A DNA stretch of 64,000 nt from Flavipsychrobacter sp. (GCA_017849575.1 JAFIGV010000024.1:62001-126000); one strand, 5' to 3'; shown: positions 50,116 to 59,960, counted from the stretch's first letter. The notes: generated from the sequence alone by a model not told the origin. Translations and numbers: made by a program.

Positions 50116-51294
50116 TTGAATAAGAAGAAAAGACTGGCTATACTGGGATCTACCGGGTCTATCGGCACGCAGGCGCTGGAAGTAGTGGCTGCGCATCCGG
50201 GTCTCTTTGAGGTGGAAATACTAAGTGCCCATAGCAATGCGGCACTGCTGATAGAACAGGCCAGAAAATTTAAGCCTAATGCAGTGGTGGTAACCGACGA
50301 GAGCCAATACCAGAAGGTGAAGGAAGCCCTCGCACCTACGCAGGCGAAAGTGTTTGCCGGCATGGCAGCGCTGACCGATGTAGTACAATGGGAAACGGTG
50401 GATACTGTCTTAGGCGCCATAGTGGGCTTTGCCGGTCTGCACTCCATACTGGCGGCTATAGAAGCCGGAAAGACCATAGCTCTTGCCAACAAAGAAACAC
50501 TGGTGGTAGCCGGCGAGCTCGTGATGCGGCGCGCCGCCGAAAAAGGCGTCCGGATCATTCCGGTGGATAGTGAACACTCTGCCATTTTCCAATGCCTTAC
50601 CGGCGAAGATGCGGCCAAAGTGGAAAAGATCATGCTCACCGCTTCGGGTGGACCCTTTCTGGGAAGAAAGACAAACTATCTGGTCAATGTAAAAGCTTCC
50701 CATGCCTTGCAACATCCTAACTGGACCATGGGTGCAAAAATCACCATCGACAGCGCCACACTGATGAACAAGGGGCTGGAAATGATAGAAGCCAAATGGC
50801 TGTTTGGCCTGCGCAACGAACAGATTGAAGTGGTGATCCATCCACAATCCATTCTGCACTCTTTTGTGCAGTTTGTAGATGGCTCCATAAAAGCGCAGAT
50901 GGGCCTGCCCGACATGAAACTACCCATACAGTATGCCCTTGCCTATCCCGTACGTCTTCCCAACGATTTTAAGCGTTTTTCGTTCCGCGATTTTACGAAA
51001 CTTAGTTTTGACCAACCCGATTACAAAACCTTTCGCAACCTGGCGCTGGCGCAGGAAGCCATGGAAAAAGGCGGCAATCTGCCCTGTGTAATGAACGCAG
51101 CCAACGAGGTGGTGGTGCATGCCTTCCTCGGCAATAAGGTCGGCTTTCTGGAAATGAGCGAAATGATTGAAAAGACGATGGAAAAAGTACCCTTCGTTGC
51201 CGCTCCCACACTCGCAGACTGCGAACATTCGGATCATGAAGCGCGCGCCTATGCCGCCGAACTTGTGAAAAATGGGCAGCTTTCCGTTTACTAA
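50116..51294 (+). CDS. dxr: 1-deoxy-D-xylulose 5-phosphate reductoisomerase
   Basis: Second enzyme of the MEP pathway for isoprenoid precursors; converts DXP to MEP with NADPH. The 392-aa protein has the NADPH loop LAILGSTGSIGTQALEV, the metal and substrate motifs PVDSEHSAIFQCL and ATLMNKGLEMIEAKWLF, and the C-terminal helical domain. The start is a TTG preceded by AGGA-type Shine-Dalgarno (CAGGAAAGAACG). rseP follows after 17 bp, the usual Dxr-RseP pair. Confidence 0.96.
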   Translation: MNKKKRLAILGSTGSIGTQALEVVAAHPGLFEVEILSAHSNAALLIEQARKFKPNAVVVTDESQYQKVKEALAPTQAKVFAGMAALTDVVQWETVDTVLGAIVGFAGLHSILAAIEAGKTIALANKETLVVAGELVMRRAAEKGVRIIPVDSEHSAIFQCLTGEDAAKVEKIMLTASGGPFLGRKTNYLVNVKASHALQHPNWTMGAKITIDSATLMNKGLEMIEAKWLFGLRNEQIEVVIHPQSILHSFVQFVDGSIKAQMGLPDMKLPIQYALAYPVRLPNDFKRFSFRDFTKLSFDQPDYKTFRNLALAQEAMEKGGNLPCVMNAANEVVVHAFLGNKVGFLEMSEMIEKTMEKVPFVAAPTLADCEHSDHEARAYAAELVKNGQLSVY

Positions 51295-51311
51295 ATTCTA
51301 TATTTAACCTC

Positions 51312-52697
51312 ATGTTACTGAATACAGTCCTTCTTATATCCGGTGGTTGGGTGCAGGCTTTGCAACTTCTGGCCGCCTTGTCTTTACTGATCCTGCTCCA
51401 TGAGTTTGGCCACTTTTTCTTTGCACGGTTATTTAAGACCCGGGTCGAAAAATTTTACCTCTTCTTCGATTTTCTCTTTCCTTTTCCTGGCTTGCTCAAC
51501 TTCGCTTTGTTTAAAAAGAAGAAAGGCGATACAGAATATGGTCTGGGCTGGTTTCCCCTGGGCGGATATGTAAAAATATCGGGCATGGTGGATGAGAGCA
51601 TGGACAAAGAGCAAATGAAATTACCGCCAGAGCCCTGGGAATATCGCTCAAAGAAAGCCTGGCAACGTCTCTTCATCATGTTGGGGGGCATCATCATGAA
51701 CATTCTGGTAGCTATTGTCCTCTATATCGCCATCTTCGGTATCTGGGGCGAGCAATATCTGCCGCTTGAAAACATGCGCTACGGTATTTCGGCCGATAGT
51801 ATTGCTGAAAAGGTGGGACTACGCGATGGGGACAAAATTGTAAGCGTGGGCGGAAAAAAAGTAGATCGCTTCGGAGATGTAATGAAGGAATTCATTTTTC
51901 AGGAGGCCGGAGCTATGGTGGTGGAGCGCAACGGTGAGCAGGTAAGCATCAGCATTCCCGAGGGCACCACACGCGAAATTCTGAAAGCTAGAAAAAAAGG
52001 AACCTTTATAGACGTGCGCACCCCTTTTCTGGTAGGGAAGGTGGACAAGGGAACAGAAGCAGACAAGATGGGATTGAAGAAAGGCGATAGTATCATTGCA
52101 CTCAATGGCATGCCAACGCCATTTTTCGATGCCTTTGAGGACGCAAAGCGCATGAACAAAGGGAAAGCTGTGACCCTTATGGTCGTAAGAAACGGACGAA
52201 CCCAACAACTTCAGGGAAAGCTACCTGCCGATGGAATTTTTGGTTTTAAACCCGATGCCGACGCAGAAAAATATTTTGATCTCAAAACCATACGATATGG
52301 GTTTTTCGGCGCTATCGCCAAAGGCTTTTCCACTACCTTCGAAACCTTCGGATCTTATTGGGAGCAGTTTCGCTTTCTGTTTACTTCCAAAGAAGTAAAG
52401 GCTTCTGAGAGCCTGGGCGGCATTGTGAGTTTTGGGCAAATGTTTCCACCGGTATTTACCTGGGAGACTTTCCTACACCTTACTGCCTTTGTTTCCATCA
52501 TTCTCGCCTTTATGAATTTACTGCCCATACCAGGGTTAGACGGAGGCTATGTGCTGTTTCTTATGTTCGAGCTGGTGTCGGGAAGAAAGGTGAGCGACAA
52601 AGTGATGGAACGTGCTACCACCGTGGGCCTGGTGCTGTTGCTGGGCCTTATGCTGTATGCCAACGGACTGGATATCTTTCGGCTCTTCCGTAAGTAA
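51312..52697 (+). CDS. rseP: RIP metalloprotease RseP (site-2 protease)
   Basis: A 461-aa intramembrane zinc protease that cleaves anti-sigma factors or signal peptides in the inner membrane. The first membrane helix holds HEFGHFFFARLF with the zinc HExxH. Two PDZ domains follow (VGLRDGDKIVSVGGKKVDRF; MGLKKGDSIIALNG), and the second zinc site is in LLPIPGLDGGYVLF near the C-terminus. It is directly downstream of dxr and is followed by a terminator at 52758-52788. Confidence 0.95.
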   Translation: MLLNTVLLISGGWVQALQLLAALSLLILLHEFGHFFFARLFKTRVEKFYLFFDFLFPFPGLLNFALFKKKKGDTEYGLGWFPLGGYVKISGMVDESMDKEQMKLPPEPWEYRSKKAWQRLFIMLGGIIMNILVAIVLYIAIFGIWGEQYLPLENMRYGISADSIAEKVGLRDGDKIVSVGGKKVDRFGDVMKEFIFQEAGAMVVERNGEQVSISIPEGTTREILKARKKGTFIDVRTPFLVGKVDKGTEADKMGLKKGDSIIALNGMPTPFFDAFEDAKRMNKGKAVTLMVVRNGRTQQLQGKLPADGIFGFKPDADAEKYFDLKTIRYGFFGAIAKGFSTTFETFGSYWEQFRFLFTSKEVKASESLGGIVSFGQMFPPVFTWETFLHLTAFVSIILAFMNLLPIPGLDGGYVLFLMFELVSGRKVSDKVMERATTVGLVLLLGLMLYANGLDIFRLFRK

Positions 52698-52757
52698 GTG
52701 TTGGAGGGGGAAAGACCTGCCGCAAACACTTCTTACCCAAGGACGGGGATAAAATTG

Positions 52758-52788
52758 AAGGCTGCCCAAACGGACAGCCTTTTTATTG
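52758..52788 (+). terminator. Terminator after rseP
   Basis: AAGGCTG (52758-52764) and CAGCCTT (52775-52781) pair and are followed by TTTTATTGTT. On the minus strand the stem is followed by a weaker TCAATTTTATC, so it may act in both directions. Confidence 0.75.
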
Positions 52789-52816
52789 TTGAAGCGGGCT
52801 TGATTACTCCGGGTAT

Positions 52817-52858
52817 TTCAAGCCGTGTTGCGAAAGGTGTGTGCAAACACGGCTTGAA
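52817..52858. other. Perfect 13-bp hairpin in the rseP-lytTR convergent gap
   Basis: TTCAAGCCGTGTT (52817-52829) and AACACGGCTTGAA (52846-52858) form a perfect stem with a 16-base loop and no T tail on either side. The rest of the 330-bp gap (52698-53027) holds the rseP terminator, a 21-bp-period direct repeat (52979-53016) and no convincing gene. Confidence 0.5.
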
Positions 52859-52978
52859 TTGGCAGAAGGAGTTAGGAGGGTAAGGGGCTAGCCATCGACG
52901 AATTTGCAAGTCATTTTTTACTAATGAATTACGAGTCAAAGTAAACCAAACCCGTCCTTTGGGAAGTATAATTTCTTA

Positions 52979-53016
52979 CGAACGGTCGAAAATCGTGAAC
53001 GAACGGTCGAAAATCG
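52979..53016. repeat. 17-bp direct repeat with 21-bp period, candidate LytTR binding site
   Basis: CGAACGGTCGAAAATCG occurs at 52979-52995 and identically at 53000-53016, a period of 21 bp. LytTR-domain regulators bind two direct repeats about two helical turns apart, and this pair lies 12 bp beyond the end of a lytTR gene. The link is an inference. Confidence 0.4.
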
Positions 53017-53027
53017 CACATTTCCGG

Positions 53028-53777
53028 TCAATCCTCCAAACCTTTATGAAGCATTTTAAAATGGTTGAGGAAGGTATGTTTGCTTCTTCGGGATACGGGT
53101 ATTACCGTTCCGTCCGATAGTTCTACGGTATTTTCCCGTCCGTTGTAGCTCCTCACAAAGTTGAAGGAAATGATGTGTGACTTGTGAATCTGGCAAAAGG
53201 TATGATCGGGCAACAGCTTCCGCACTTCCCCGATTGCATAGGAGCAAAGTATTTTTTTCTGGCTGTTCAGGAAAACCCAGGTGTAGATTCTGTCGCTCTC
53301 GCAACGGATGATCTCCGAGGCTTTGACAAACAAAAAGCCATCACTGCTCTGTAATGCGATCTTGTCCTGCCCGTTTTGTCCTGCACGGATCTCTTTGAGC
53401 AAAGCGCTGAAGTCTGTGCCGGAGTGTTGCTGATTTCTGATACGCCGTTTGGCATGGTCGAGGGCAATGCGCAGCTCCTCATGATCTACGGGCTTTAGCA
53501 GGTAGCCTGCTGCCGCGTGTTTAAAAGCTTCAATAGCATATCCTTCATGAGCGGTGGTAAATATGATCTCGCAGTTGTTGCCCGCTATCTGTTCTGCTAT
53601 GTCGAAGCCGGTGCCATAAGGCAAAATGACGTCGAGAAAAACAAGATCGGGCTTTAAGGCATGTATTTTCTCCAAGGCCAAATCGACATTGTTGCAGCTC
53701 GCTACCACCACCACTTCCTCATCTACTTCCCTGATCAACAACTCAAGAAGTTCGGCAACGGGTGCTTCGTCTTCCAC
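53028..53777 (-). CDS. LytTR-family response regulator
   Basis: A 249-aa (canonical start) two-component regulator: a receiver domain (acidic EDE pocket at the N-terminus, phosphoacceptor Asp in LVFLDVILP, Thr in IIFTTAHEG, Lys in YLLKPVDHEE) and a C-terminal LytTR DNA-binding domain (FCQIHKSHIISFNFV, ending LKPVS-like IPVSRRSKHTFL). GTG 53777 would remove the first strand of the receiver. The frame is open upstream and KIRAIIVEDE is restored from an ATA at 53792 that has AGGA at ideal spacing. No histidine kinase gene is adjacent. Confidence 0.88.
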   Translation of the reverse strand: MEDEAPVAELLELLIREVDEEVVVVASCNNVDLALEKIHALKPDLVFLDVILPYGTGFDIAEQIAGNNCEIIFTTAHEGYAIEAFKHAAAGYLLKPVDHEELRIALDHAKRRIRNQQHSGTDFSALLKEIRAGQNGQDKIALQSSDGFLFVKASEIIRCESDRIYTWVFLNSQKKILCSYAIGEVRKLLPDHTFCQIHKSHIISFNFVRSYNGRENTVELSDGTVIPVSRRSKHTFLNHFKMLHKGLED

Positions 53778-53936
53778 GATTATTGCTCTTATCTTAAGTC
53801 CTGTTCTTTGGGATTGTGCATCAAAACGCCTGGCCGGACTACAATATTATCTTTTTAGCATACATCCTGCCACCGTCAGAAAATAATTTTTTTAAATTAA
53901 TTTTTAGTTTTTCGACCTGTAACCCCAGCCAGCAGT

Positions 53937-53970
53937 GCATAAAAACGCCCCGGCGGTAAGGGCCGGGGCG
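53937..53970 (-). terminator. Terminator of lon
   Basis: CGCCCCGGC (53946-53954) pairs with GCCGGGGCG (53962-53970). On the minus strand the stem is followed by TTTTTATG. It lies 20 bp beyond the lon stop and separates lon from the LytTR gene. Confidence 0.85.
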
Positions 53971-53990
53971 ATGTTGTTCCGCACGATTTC

Positions 53991-56414
53991 TTATTTCTTC
54001 ATCAGTGCAAAATCCAGCACTTCGTCCATCTCTGAAACATAGTGAAATTTCACACCCTTGATATAGTCTTTGTTGATTTCTTCTACGTCCTTTTCATTTT
54101 GCCGGCATAGGATGATGTCTTTGATGCCCGCCCTTTTCGCGGCCAATACTTTTTCCTTGATGCCACCCACGGGCAGCACTTGTCCGCGCAGCGTTATCTC
54201 ACCGGTCATAGCGAGGTAAGGACGCACACGCCGCCCGGTGAACACGGAAGCCAGAGCGGTTAGCATGGTTACGCCGGCACTTGGCCCGTCCTTGGGCACC
54301 GCACCTTCAGGTACGTGAATATGCACGTTGTTTTCTTCAAATTTTTCGGAGGGAATATTAAGCCGGTCGGCATGGGCCCGCAGATAAGAATGTGCTGTGC
54401 TCGCGCTTTCCTTCATTACGTTGCCGAGATTGCCTGTGAGGGTAAATCCGCCTTTGCCTTTAGAAAGACTGCTTTCAATAAACAAAATATCGCCACCCAC
54501 ATAGGTCCAGGCAAGCCCAACGGCCACACCGGCAGGATGGCCCTTGGTGTAGATCTCATTATTGAACTTTGGTTTTCCCAGCACCTTCTCGATCTGGTCT
54601 GCAGATACCTGCGGCGCTACCTTTTCTTCCATAGCCACCTGCCTTGCCGTAGAGCGCATAAAGGCAGCCATGAGCCGGTCGAGCTCCCGTACGCCGGACT
54701 CGCGGGTATATTCCTGCACAATTTTAGTAAGCACCTTGTCGGGAAAACGCAGGGGTAGCCTGGGAAGTCCGTGCAATTCTTTTTGTTTGGGAATAAGGTG
54801 CCTTTTGGCGATCTCTATTTTTTCTTCTGTTGAATAGCCCGTTAGCTGAATGATTTCGAGACGGTCTCTCAAAGCAGGCTGAATATCGCTCAGGTTGTTT
54901 GCGGTGGCTATAAACAACACGCGGGAAAGATCGAATTCGAGCTCCAGATAATTATCGTAGAAAGTATTGTTTTGCTCGGGATCTAATATTTCGAGTAAGG
55001 CCGAACTTGGGTCTCCGCGGAAATCTTTTCCGATCTTGTCAATCTCATCGAGTATAAACACCGGGTTGGCCGACTTTACTTTGCGCAAAGACTGAATGAC
55101 CCGTCCTGGCATGGCCCCGATGTAAGTTTTCCGATGTCCGCGCAGTTCACTTTCGTCATGCAATCCGCCCAGGCTCAGCCGCACATATTTCCGGTTGATG
55201 GCATTAGCGATACTTTTACCCAGTGAGGTTTTACCAATACCCGGAGGACCCACAAAACAAAGGATGGGAGACTTCAGATCTCCCTTCAGCTTTAGCACCG
55301 CAAGGTATTCAAGAATACGATCCTTGATCTTATCCATGCCATAATGATCGTCGTCGAGCACCTTCTGCGCACGTTTCAGATCGTACTTATCTTCGGTGTA
55401 CGTTCCCCAGGGAAGATCGAGGATGAGATCGAGGTGGTTGTAGATCACAGAATAGTCGGGCGTGCTTGGGTGCATACGCTCCAGCTTCTGGATATTTTTA
55501 TTAAAAAGCTCGCGGGCGGCTTCGGTAAGTTTCACTTCTTCGGCCCGCTTCTGCAGATCGCGAAGTTCCCGTTCATTAGGGTCTCCTCCCAGTTCTTCTT
55601 TAATGCTCTTGAGCTGTTGCTGCAAAAAATATTCGCGCTGCTGTTTGTCTATCTCTCCGCGGGTCTTATTGGTAATCTCGTTTTTCAACTCCGCCATTTG
55701 CAGCTCTCCCTGCAATAGGGTAAAGAGCTTTTCAGCCCGCCGCCGGATATCATTTTCCTCCAGCATTTCCTGTTTGTCTGCAAGCTTGGCGTTAATATTG
55801 GATGCCACAAAATGCATCAGGAAGGAGCGATGCTCAATGTTTTTGAGGATCATGCTCGTTTCGTTGGGAATATTGGTGCCCAACTGTGCGATGCGTTCTG
55901 AATGATCTTTGATCGAGGACATCAAAGCCTCGAACGTGGGATCGTTTGCCGGAAAATGATCTTCGAGATAGCGGATACGCGCTGTGAAATAAGGATCGGA
56001 CTGAACGAAAGATTCAATCTCAAAACGCATGCGGCCCATGATAAACACCGTGATGTTGCCATCGGGCATTTTGATGTGTTTGATCACCTTAGCAAGCGTA
56101 CCTACGCGGAAGACATCTTCTGTATCCGGGTCATCATTATTGCCATCCTTTTGCGCCACTACGCCGATCCATTTTCCCGATTTTTGAGCATCGGCTATGG
56201 CCTGCACCGATTTCTCGCGGGCTACAGTAATGGGCAGCACTACATTGGGAAATAAAACTGTATTGCGTAAAGCTATTACCGGAATCTCATCAGGAAGACT
56301 TCCTTTTTCATCTTCATTCAACTCATCTTCGCCCAAAGGAACGATGGGCATAAACTCCATTTCCTGCTCGGGCTGACCAAATAACATATCTATCATTGAC
56401 TTCATTGCGGACAT
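53991..56414 (-). CDS. lon: ATP-dependent protease Lon
   Basis: An 807-aa Lon protease that removes damaged and regulatory proteins. It has the N-terminal substrate domain ([20 protein letters not shown]), the coiled-coil region, the AAA+ ATPase with Walker [13 protein letters not shown] and Walker [11 protein letters not shown], and the C-terminal protease domain with the Ser-Lys dyad in [10 protein letters not shown] and [14 protein letters not shown]. All catalytic residues are present. It is a single-gene transcript ended by the hairpin at 53937-53970. Confidence 0.97.
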   Translation of the reverse strand: MSAMKSMIDMLFGQPEQEMEFMPIVPLGEDELNEDEKGSLPDEIPVIALRNTVLFPNVVLPITVAREKSVQAIADAQKSGKWIGVVAQKDGNNDDPDTEDVFRVGTLAKVIKHIKMPDGNITVFIMGRMRFEIESFVQSDPYFTARIRYLEDHFPANDPTFEALMSSIKDHSERIAQLGTNIPNETSMILKNIEHRSFLMHFVASNINAKLADKQEMLEENDIRRRAEKLFTLLQGELQMAELKNEITNKTRGEIDKQQREYFLQQQLKSIKEELGGDPNERELRDLQKRAEEVKLTEAARELFNKNIQKLERMHPSTPDYSVIYNHLDLILDLPWGTYTEDKYDLKRAQKVLDDDHYGMDKIKDRILEYLAVLKLKGDLKSPILCFVGPPGIGKTSLGKSIANAINRKYVRLSLGGLHDESELRGHRKTYIGAMPGRVIQSLRKVKSANPVFILDEIDKIGKDFRGDPSSALLEILDPEQNNTFYDNYLELEFDLSRVLFIATANNLSDIQPALRDRLEIIQLTGYSTEEKIEIAKRHLIPKQKELHGLPRLPLRFPDKVLTKIVQEYTRESGVRELDRLMAAFMRSTARQVAMEEKVAPQVSADQIEKVLGKPKFNNEIYTKGHPAGVAVGLAWTYVGGDILFIESSLSKGKGGFTLTGNLGNVMKESASTAHSYLRAHADRLNIPSEKFEENNVHIHVPEGAVPKDGPSAGVTMLTALASVFTGRRVRPYLAMTGEITLRGQVLPVGGIKEKVLAAKRAGIKDIILCRQNEKDVEEINKDYIKGVKFHYVSEMDEVLDFALMKK

Positions 56415-56546
56415 TATGACAATTATACCTCAGTTTTGGTTTAATATTGGGGACTTGTCAGGGTCAATATTAGTGCCACGGCTGCTACACCTGTAAATAT
56501 TGCAGACCTGACTTGACTTATTTTTGCACTAAACGACGCTTCATTC

Positions 56547-57317
56547 ATGAGACCACTACTACTCACTACGCTGCTTTGCACCACCCTTTGCGCTACACGG
56601 ACCGCAGCTCAAAAAGTAGATACCGTCAGTAACTTCAAGGTGGAGGTAAATGTACCAAAACGATTTTATGTGGGTAGCGGCCTTGACTTTGCCCTGTTGT
56701 CCACGTCCATTACCTCAAGACCGGGCGAATCCACCTATCTGACGATACCGCGCTTTACCGCTATTGTCAACCTGGGTTTCAGCTTTAATTACGACCTGAC
56801 CGAGCACTTCGGCATTATGACTGGCGTGGGATTGCGCAACATAGGTTTTATTGAAAAGTACGATGATCTGAAGGTGAAAAGAAGGGTGTATGCTTTAGGC
56901 ATACCGCTGGGAATTAAAATCGGAGATTTGCGCAATCGCAATTTTATTTTCGCCGGTGGCGGTATCGATCTTCCTTTCCATTACAAAGTGAAATCTTTTA
57001 CCAGCCGAAGCAAGAAAGAAAAAGAAGGAGAATGGTTTGGCGATCAGACTCCGCGCATCATGCCCTTTGTTTTCATCGGGCATTCGTGGGACCCCGGGGT
57101 AACGCTTAAACTGCAGTACTACCCGGGCAATTTCTTAAATCCTAATTACGAAACCACAGATGCATCGGGCTATACCAGCAAGCCTTTTACCGATTATAAA
57201 GTAAACCTGCTGCTCCTCAGCCTCGGTTTCGATATTCACTACGGACAGTACAAAATTCAACAGCGCGAATATCTGGATCTGAAAAAGAAACGCGAACAAC
57301 GCAAGCTGGAGATGTAA
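56547..57317 (+). CDS. Outer membrane beta-barrel protein (256 aa)
   Basis: An exported protein with a signal peptide (about 1-22, ATRTAAQ) and alternating strands of a small beta barrel: RFYVGSGLDFALLSTSI, LGFSFNYDLTEHFGIMTGVG and VNLLLLSLGFDIHYGQYK. The C-terminus is an unusual charged helix (REYLDLKKKREQRKLEM) after the last strand. Function unknown; PorT/porin-like family by pattern. It converges with the next gene at a shared terminator. Confidence 0.7.
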   Translation: MRPLLLTTLLCTTLCATRTAAQKVDTVSNFKVEVNVPKRFYVGSGLDFALLSTSITSRPGESTYLTIPRFTAIVNLGFSFNYDLTEHFGIMTGVGLRNIGFIEKYDDLKVKRRVYALGIPLGIKIGDLRNRNFIFAGGGIDLPFHYKVKSFTSRSKKEKEGEWFGDQTPRIMPFVFIGHSWDPGVTLKLQYYPGNFLNPNYETTDASGYTSKPFTDYKVNLLLLSLGFDIHYGQYKIQQREYLDLKKKREQRKLEM

Positions 57318-57345
57318 AAGCCCCCGCAAAAAAGCGAAGGCTTTT
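57316..57345. terminator. Bidirectional terminator between two beta-barrel genes
   Basis: AAAAGCC (57316-57322) pairs with GGCTTTT (57339-57345), with an inner GC pair. A-rich and T-rich flanks suit both strands. It serves the convergent genes ending at 57317 and 57368. Confidence 0.65.
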
Positions 57346-57367
57346 GAACTAATATTTTCCGGGAAAG

Positions 57368-58057
57368 CTACCGGCCAAACAGCATTCCGACGGTAAGGCT
57401 CATCGAGAGATTTTTCCAGGTATAATCGTCGCCACCACCCGGCACTATGTTGGTTAAACCAATGCCGGAATTGCCCCGGATAAAAAATCCACGCGGCGCC
57501 TGAAAACCGAGATTGAGGTTGAGCCCCGCATCCGTTCCTTTGATGTCGTCGCGCTGCGCATTATCTCCGATCTCAAGATCATATTGATCTGAAGTGGTCA
57601 CAATGGGCGTTCCGTTGTTTTCTCGTAAGGTGCGTCGCTCCTTCACTTCGCCGCCAATGGCAAAGGCTACGTAAGGTCCCGCGCCAATGAAAAATTGCCC
57701 TCTGCGCGGACGACCAAATTTTAGCTGAAAATTGAGTGGAAGCTCGAGGTAGTTTACACGCACTTTGTTGTTGTACGTAGCATAGGTACCACCCAGATGC
57801 TCAGAATATTTATCAGTCGATCCTTTTTGATTGAAGAAAACGCCCGGCTGTATGGAAAACATCCGGTCGAACCCTATGTCCACAATACCACCCACCTTCC
57901 AGCCGATGCGCGCCCCAAAGTCTGCATTGTCGGCGTAAGGATCGTCCACATTGAACCGCGACCAGTTAGCGCCCACTTCCGGGCCCACCCGTATCCACTG
58001 CGCAGAAGCTCCGGCACTGGCCAAAGCAAGCACAACAAACAGTAATAGCTTTTTCAT
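57368..58057 (-). CDS. PorT-family outer membrane beta-barrel protein
   Basis: A 229-aa protein with a signal peptide (about 1-19, ASAGASAQ) and an eight-to-ten strand barrel pattern: RVGPEVGANWSRFNVDDPY, IGFDRMFSIQPGVFFNQKG, NYLELPLNFQLKFG and the final strand LSMSLTVGMLFGR. It matches the PorT/outer-membrane beta-barrel type (PF13568) abundant in Bacteroidota. Its specific role is unknown. Confidence 0.85.
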   Translation of the reverse strand: MKKLLLFVVLALASAGASAQWIRVGPEVGANWSRFNVDDPYADNADFGARIGWKVGGIVDIGFDRMFSIQPGVFFNQKGSTDKYSEHLGGTYATYNNKVRVNYLELPLNFQLKFGRPRRGQFFIGAGPYVAFAIGGEVKERRTLRENNGTPIVTTSDQYDLEIGDNAQRDDIKGTDAGLNLNLGFQAPRGFFIRGNSGIGLTNIVPGGGDDYTWKNLSMSLTVGMLFGR

Positions 58058-58137
58058 ACCGCATTTTTCAGGGAAGAAAATAAAACCTGTACCATGCGGG
58101 CGAAGACAGTGTTAAAAAAAACGAAAAGGACGAGGTA

Positions 58138-58938
58138 TTAGCCAAACAGGAATTTATAAAGGGCTTTTACCATCGACTGCTTATAAAGGCAATCTTCTAT
58201 CTGTTGCACCCATTTTAGCCGACGTACTGCATTGGTCAGAAATATTTCATCTGCCGCTTGCAGTTCCTGTAGGGTTAAGGTGCGTTCGGAAAGGCTAAAC
58301 ACAGGAGGAAGTTTGGAAAACAAATACCGGCGCATGGTTCCTTCGATGCATCCTTCGGAAAGCGGTGGGGTAAAAATTTCGCTGTTTCTGATCCAGAAAA
58401 TATTGGAGGTACCACTTTCTATGATGTGCTGGTCCTGTGCAAGCAAGATATCGTCCCAGCCCTTTTTCCGCGCCATCTCCATGCCTGCGGTATAGAGCGG
58501 AAGATTGATGCTTTTCAGATTTCCGTTGATGGTAAAATCTTTAAATGGCAAATCAATCAGTCCCAGCTTCCATCCTTTTTCGTTGAGCTCAAAAACGGAA
58601 GCATCCAGGACACTTGTTTCTATCAGAAAATGAAACTGCCCTTGCAACTGCTCCACCTGAAAACGTACCCGGCAATGCGGAGTGTACGACTGGGCAGACA
58701 GGGTGCGCTTGATCTGTTCATCAAAAAAATGCTGTGTGAAATATTCAGGTACGCTCATCTGCACCTGAGGCATTCCCCTCACCAATCGCTCGAAATGAAA
58801 CGCACTAAGCTGTGGAGCGCCATCTTTGACCAGCAAACTCTCAAAGAGTCCGCTCGAAAAGCGGAAGACGCTTCCCCCGACCTGTGGTGGCGCTTCCTGC
58901 TCGGTGAGCAATACTCCGTTGTAATTGATGATCTGCAT
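58138..58938 (-). CDS. Aminotransferase class IV (BCAT / aminodeoxychorismate lyase-like)
   Basis: A PLP enzyme of fold type IV. The frame extends to a TTG at 58953, but the ATG at 58938 (MQIINYNGVLL, 266 aa) is the natural start. The PLP lysine lies in INGNLKSINLPLY. IIESGTSNIFWIRN and CIEGTMRRYLFSKL form the phosphate-binding and substrate loops, and the C-terminal DEIFLTNAVRRLKWV is typical. It may be a 4-amino-4-deoxychorismate lyase (folate) or a branched-chain aminotransferase. Context does not decide. Confidence 0.85.
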   Translation of the reverse strand: MQIINYNGVLLTEQEAPPQVGGSVFRFSSGLFESLLVKDGAPQLSAFHFERLVRGMPQVQMSVPEYFTQHFFDEQIKRTLSAQSYTPHCRVRFQVEQLQGQFHFLIETSVLDASVFELNEKGWKLGLIDLPFKDFTINGNLKSINLPLYTAGMEMARKKGWDDILLAQDQHIIESGTSNIFWIRNSEIFTPPLSEGCIEGTMRRYLFSKLPPVFSLSERTLTLQELQAADEIFLTNAVRRLKWVQQIEDCLYKQSMVKALYKFLFG

Positions 58939-59006
58939 ACAGCTTGGGCTCAATAAAAATAGTTTAAGCGATCAATGATCGTATTTTTGCGCAAACTTTT
59001 TTGATT

Positions 59007-59960
59007 ATGAATCTGGAACCTGCTGTTCCTGTGCGATGGCTGGCAAATTTTATTGAGGCAAAGCTGGTAGGAAACGAAGAGCAGTCTGCCACCGGTCTCA
59101 ACGAGATCCACAAAGTGCGGGCGGGTGATATTTCATTCGTTGACTTTGAGAAGTATTACAACAAATGCCTCCACTCTGCTGCCACCATCATCATCATCAA
59201 CAAAGAAGTGGAATGCCCTGCGGGAAAAACTCTTTTGGTACACCCCGACCCATTCAGCGCTTATGTAAAGCTGGTCAAACATTTTCGTTCGTTTGAACCT
59301 TCAAGTAAAATGATCAGCGACAGCGCATCTATCGGCGAAGGTACACATTTGCAACCGGGCGTGTTTGTAGGCAACCATGTGAAGATTGGAAAAAACTGCC
59401 TGATCCATCCCAACGTTACCATTTACGACCACACAGAAATTGGCGATCATGTGATCATCCATGCAGGAACAGTTTTGGGCGCCGACGCTTTTTATTTTAA
59501 ACGGAGAAAGGAACGCGAAGTGCAATATGACAAGCTGGAAAGCTGCGGTCGTGTGATCATTGAAGACCATGTGGAAATAGGCGCCTGCTGCACCATTGAC
59601 AAAGGAGTGAGCGGAGATACCATCATTGGGAAAGGCACCAAGCTCGACAATCATATTCATATTGGTCATGGCGCGGTGATTGGGCGAAACTGCCTTTTTG
59701 CGGCGCAAGTGGGCATTGGCGGCAAAGCCATTATAGAAGATGAGGTGATCTTGTGGGGACAGGTTGGCGTGAGCAAAGACCTGACTATTGGCAAGGGTGC
59801 TGTGGTGTATGCACAAAGCGGAGTGCCAGCGAGTATTGAGGGTGCGAAGGTTTACTTCGGTAGTCCGGTAGAAGACGCGAAAACAAAAATGAAAGAGCTC
59901 AACTGGATTAAGCGCATACCGGAAATGTGGGATAAACTCCAGCAGCCATCGGAAGACTAA
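59007..59960 (+). CDS. LpxD-like UDP-3-O-acylglucosamine N-acyltransferase
   Basis: A 317-aa left-handed beta-helix acyltransferase from ATG 59007 (a TTG at 59001 is the alternative). The N-terminal uridine-binding-type domain (GLNEIHKVRAGDISFVDFEK) is followed by hexapeptide repeats (ASIGEGTHLQPGVFVGNHVK; HIHIGHGAVIGRNCLFAAQV) with the catalytic-type His in the GHG segment, and a C-terminal helix. In lipid A synthesis LpxD adds the N-linked acyl chain. Bacteroidota often carry a second LpxD-like paralogue, and this may be that one. It overlaps the GNAT gene by four bases. Confidence 0.85.
   Translation: MNLEPAVPVRWLANFIEAKLVGNEEQSATGLNEIHKVRAGDISFVDFEKYYNKCLHSAATIIIINKEVECPAGKTLLVHPDPFSAYVKLVKHFRSFEPSSKMISDSASIGEGTHLQPGVFVGNHVKIGKNCLIHPNVTIYDHTEIGDHVIIHAGTVLGADAFYFKRRKEREVQYDKLESCGRVIIEDHVEIGACCTIDKGVSGDTIIGKGTKLDNHIHIGHGAVIGRNCLFAAQVGIGGKAIIEDEVILWGQVGVSKDLTIGKGAVVYAQSGVPASIEGAKVYFGSPVEDAKTKMKELNWIKRIPEMWDKLQQPSED

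Noticed and set aside
52733-52939. 68-aa minus-strand frame in the rseP-lytTR gap
   Set aside because: It starts at TTG, crosses a perfect hairpin and the rseP terminator, and has no recognisable features.
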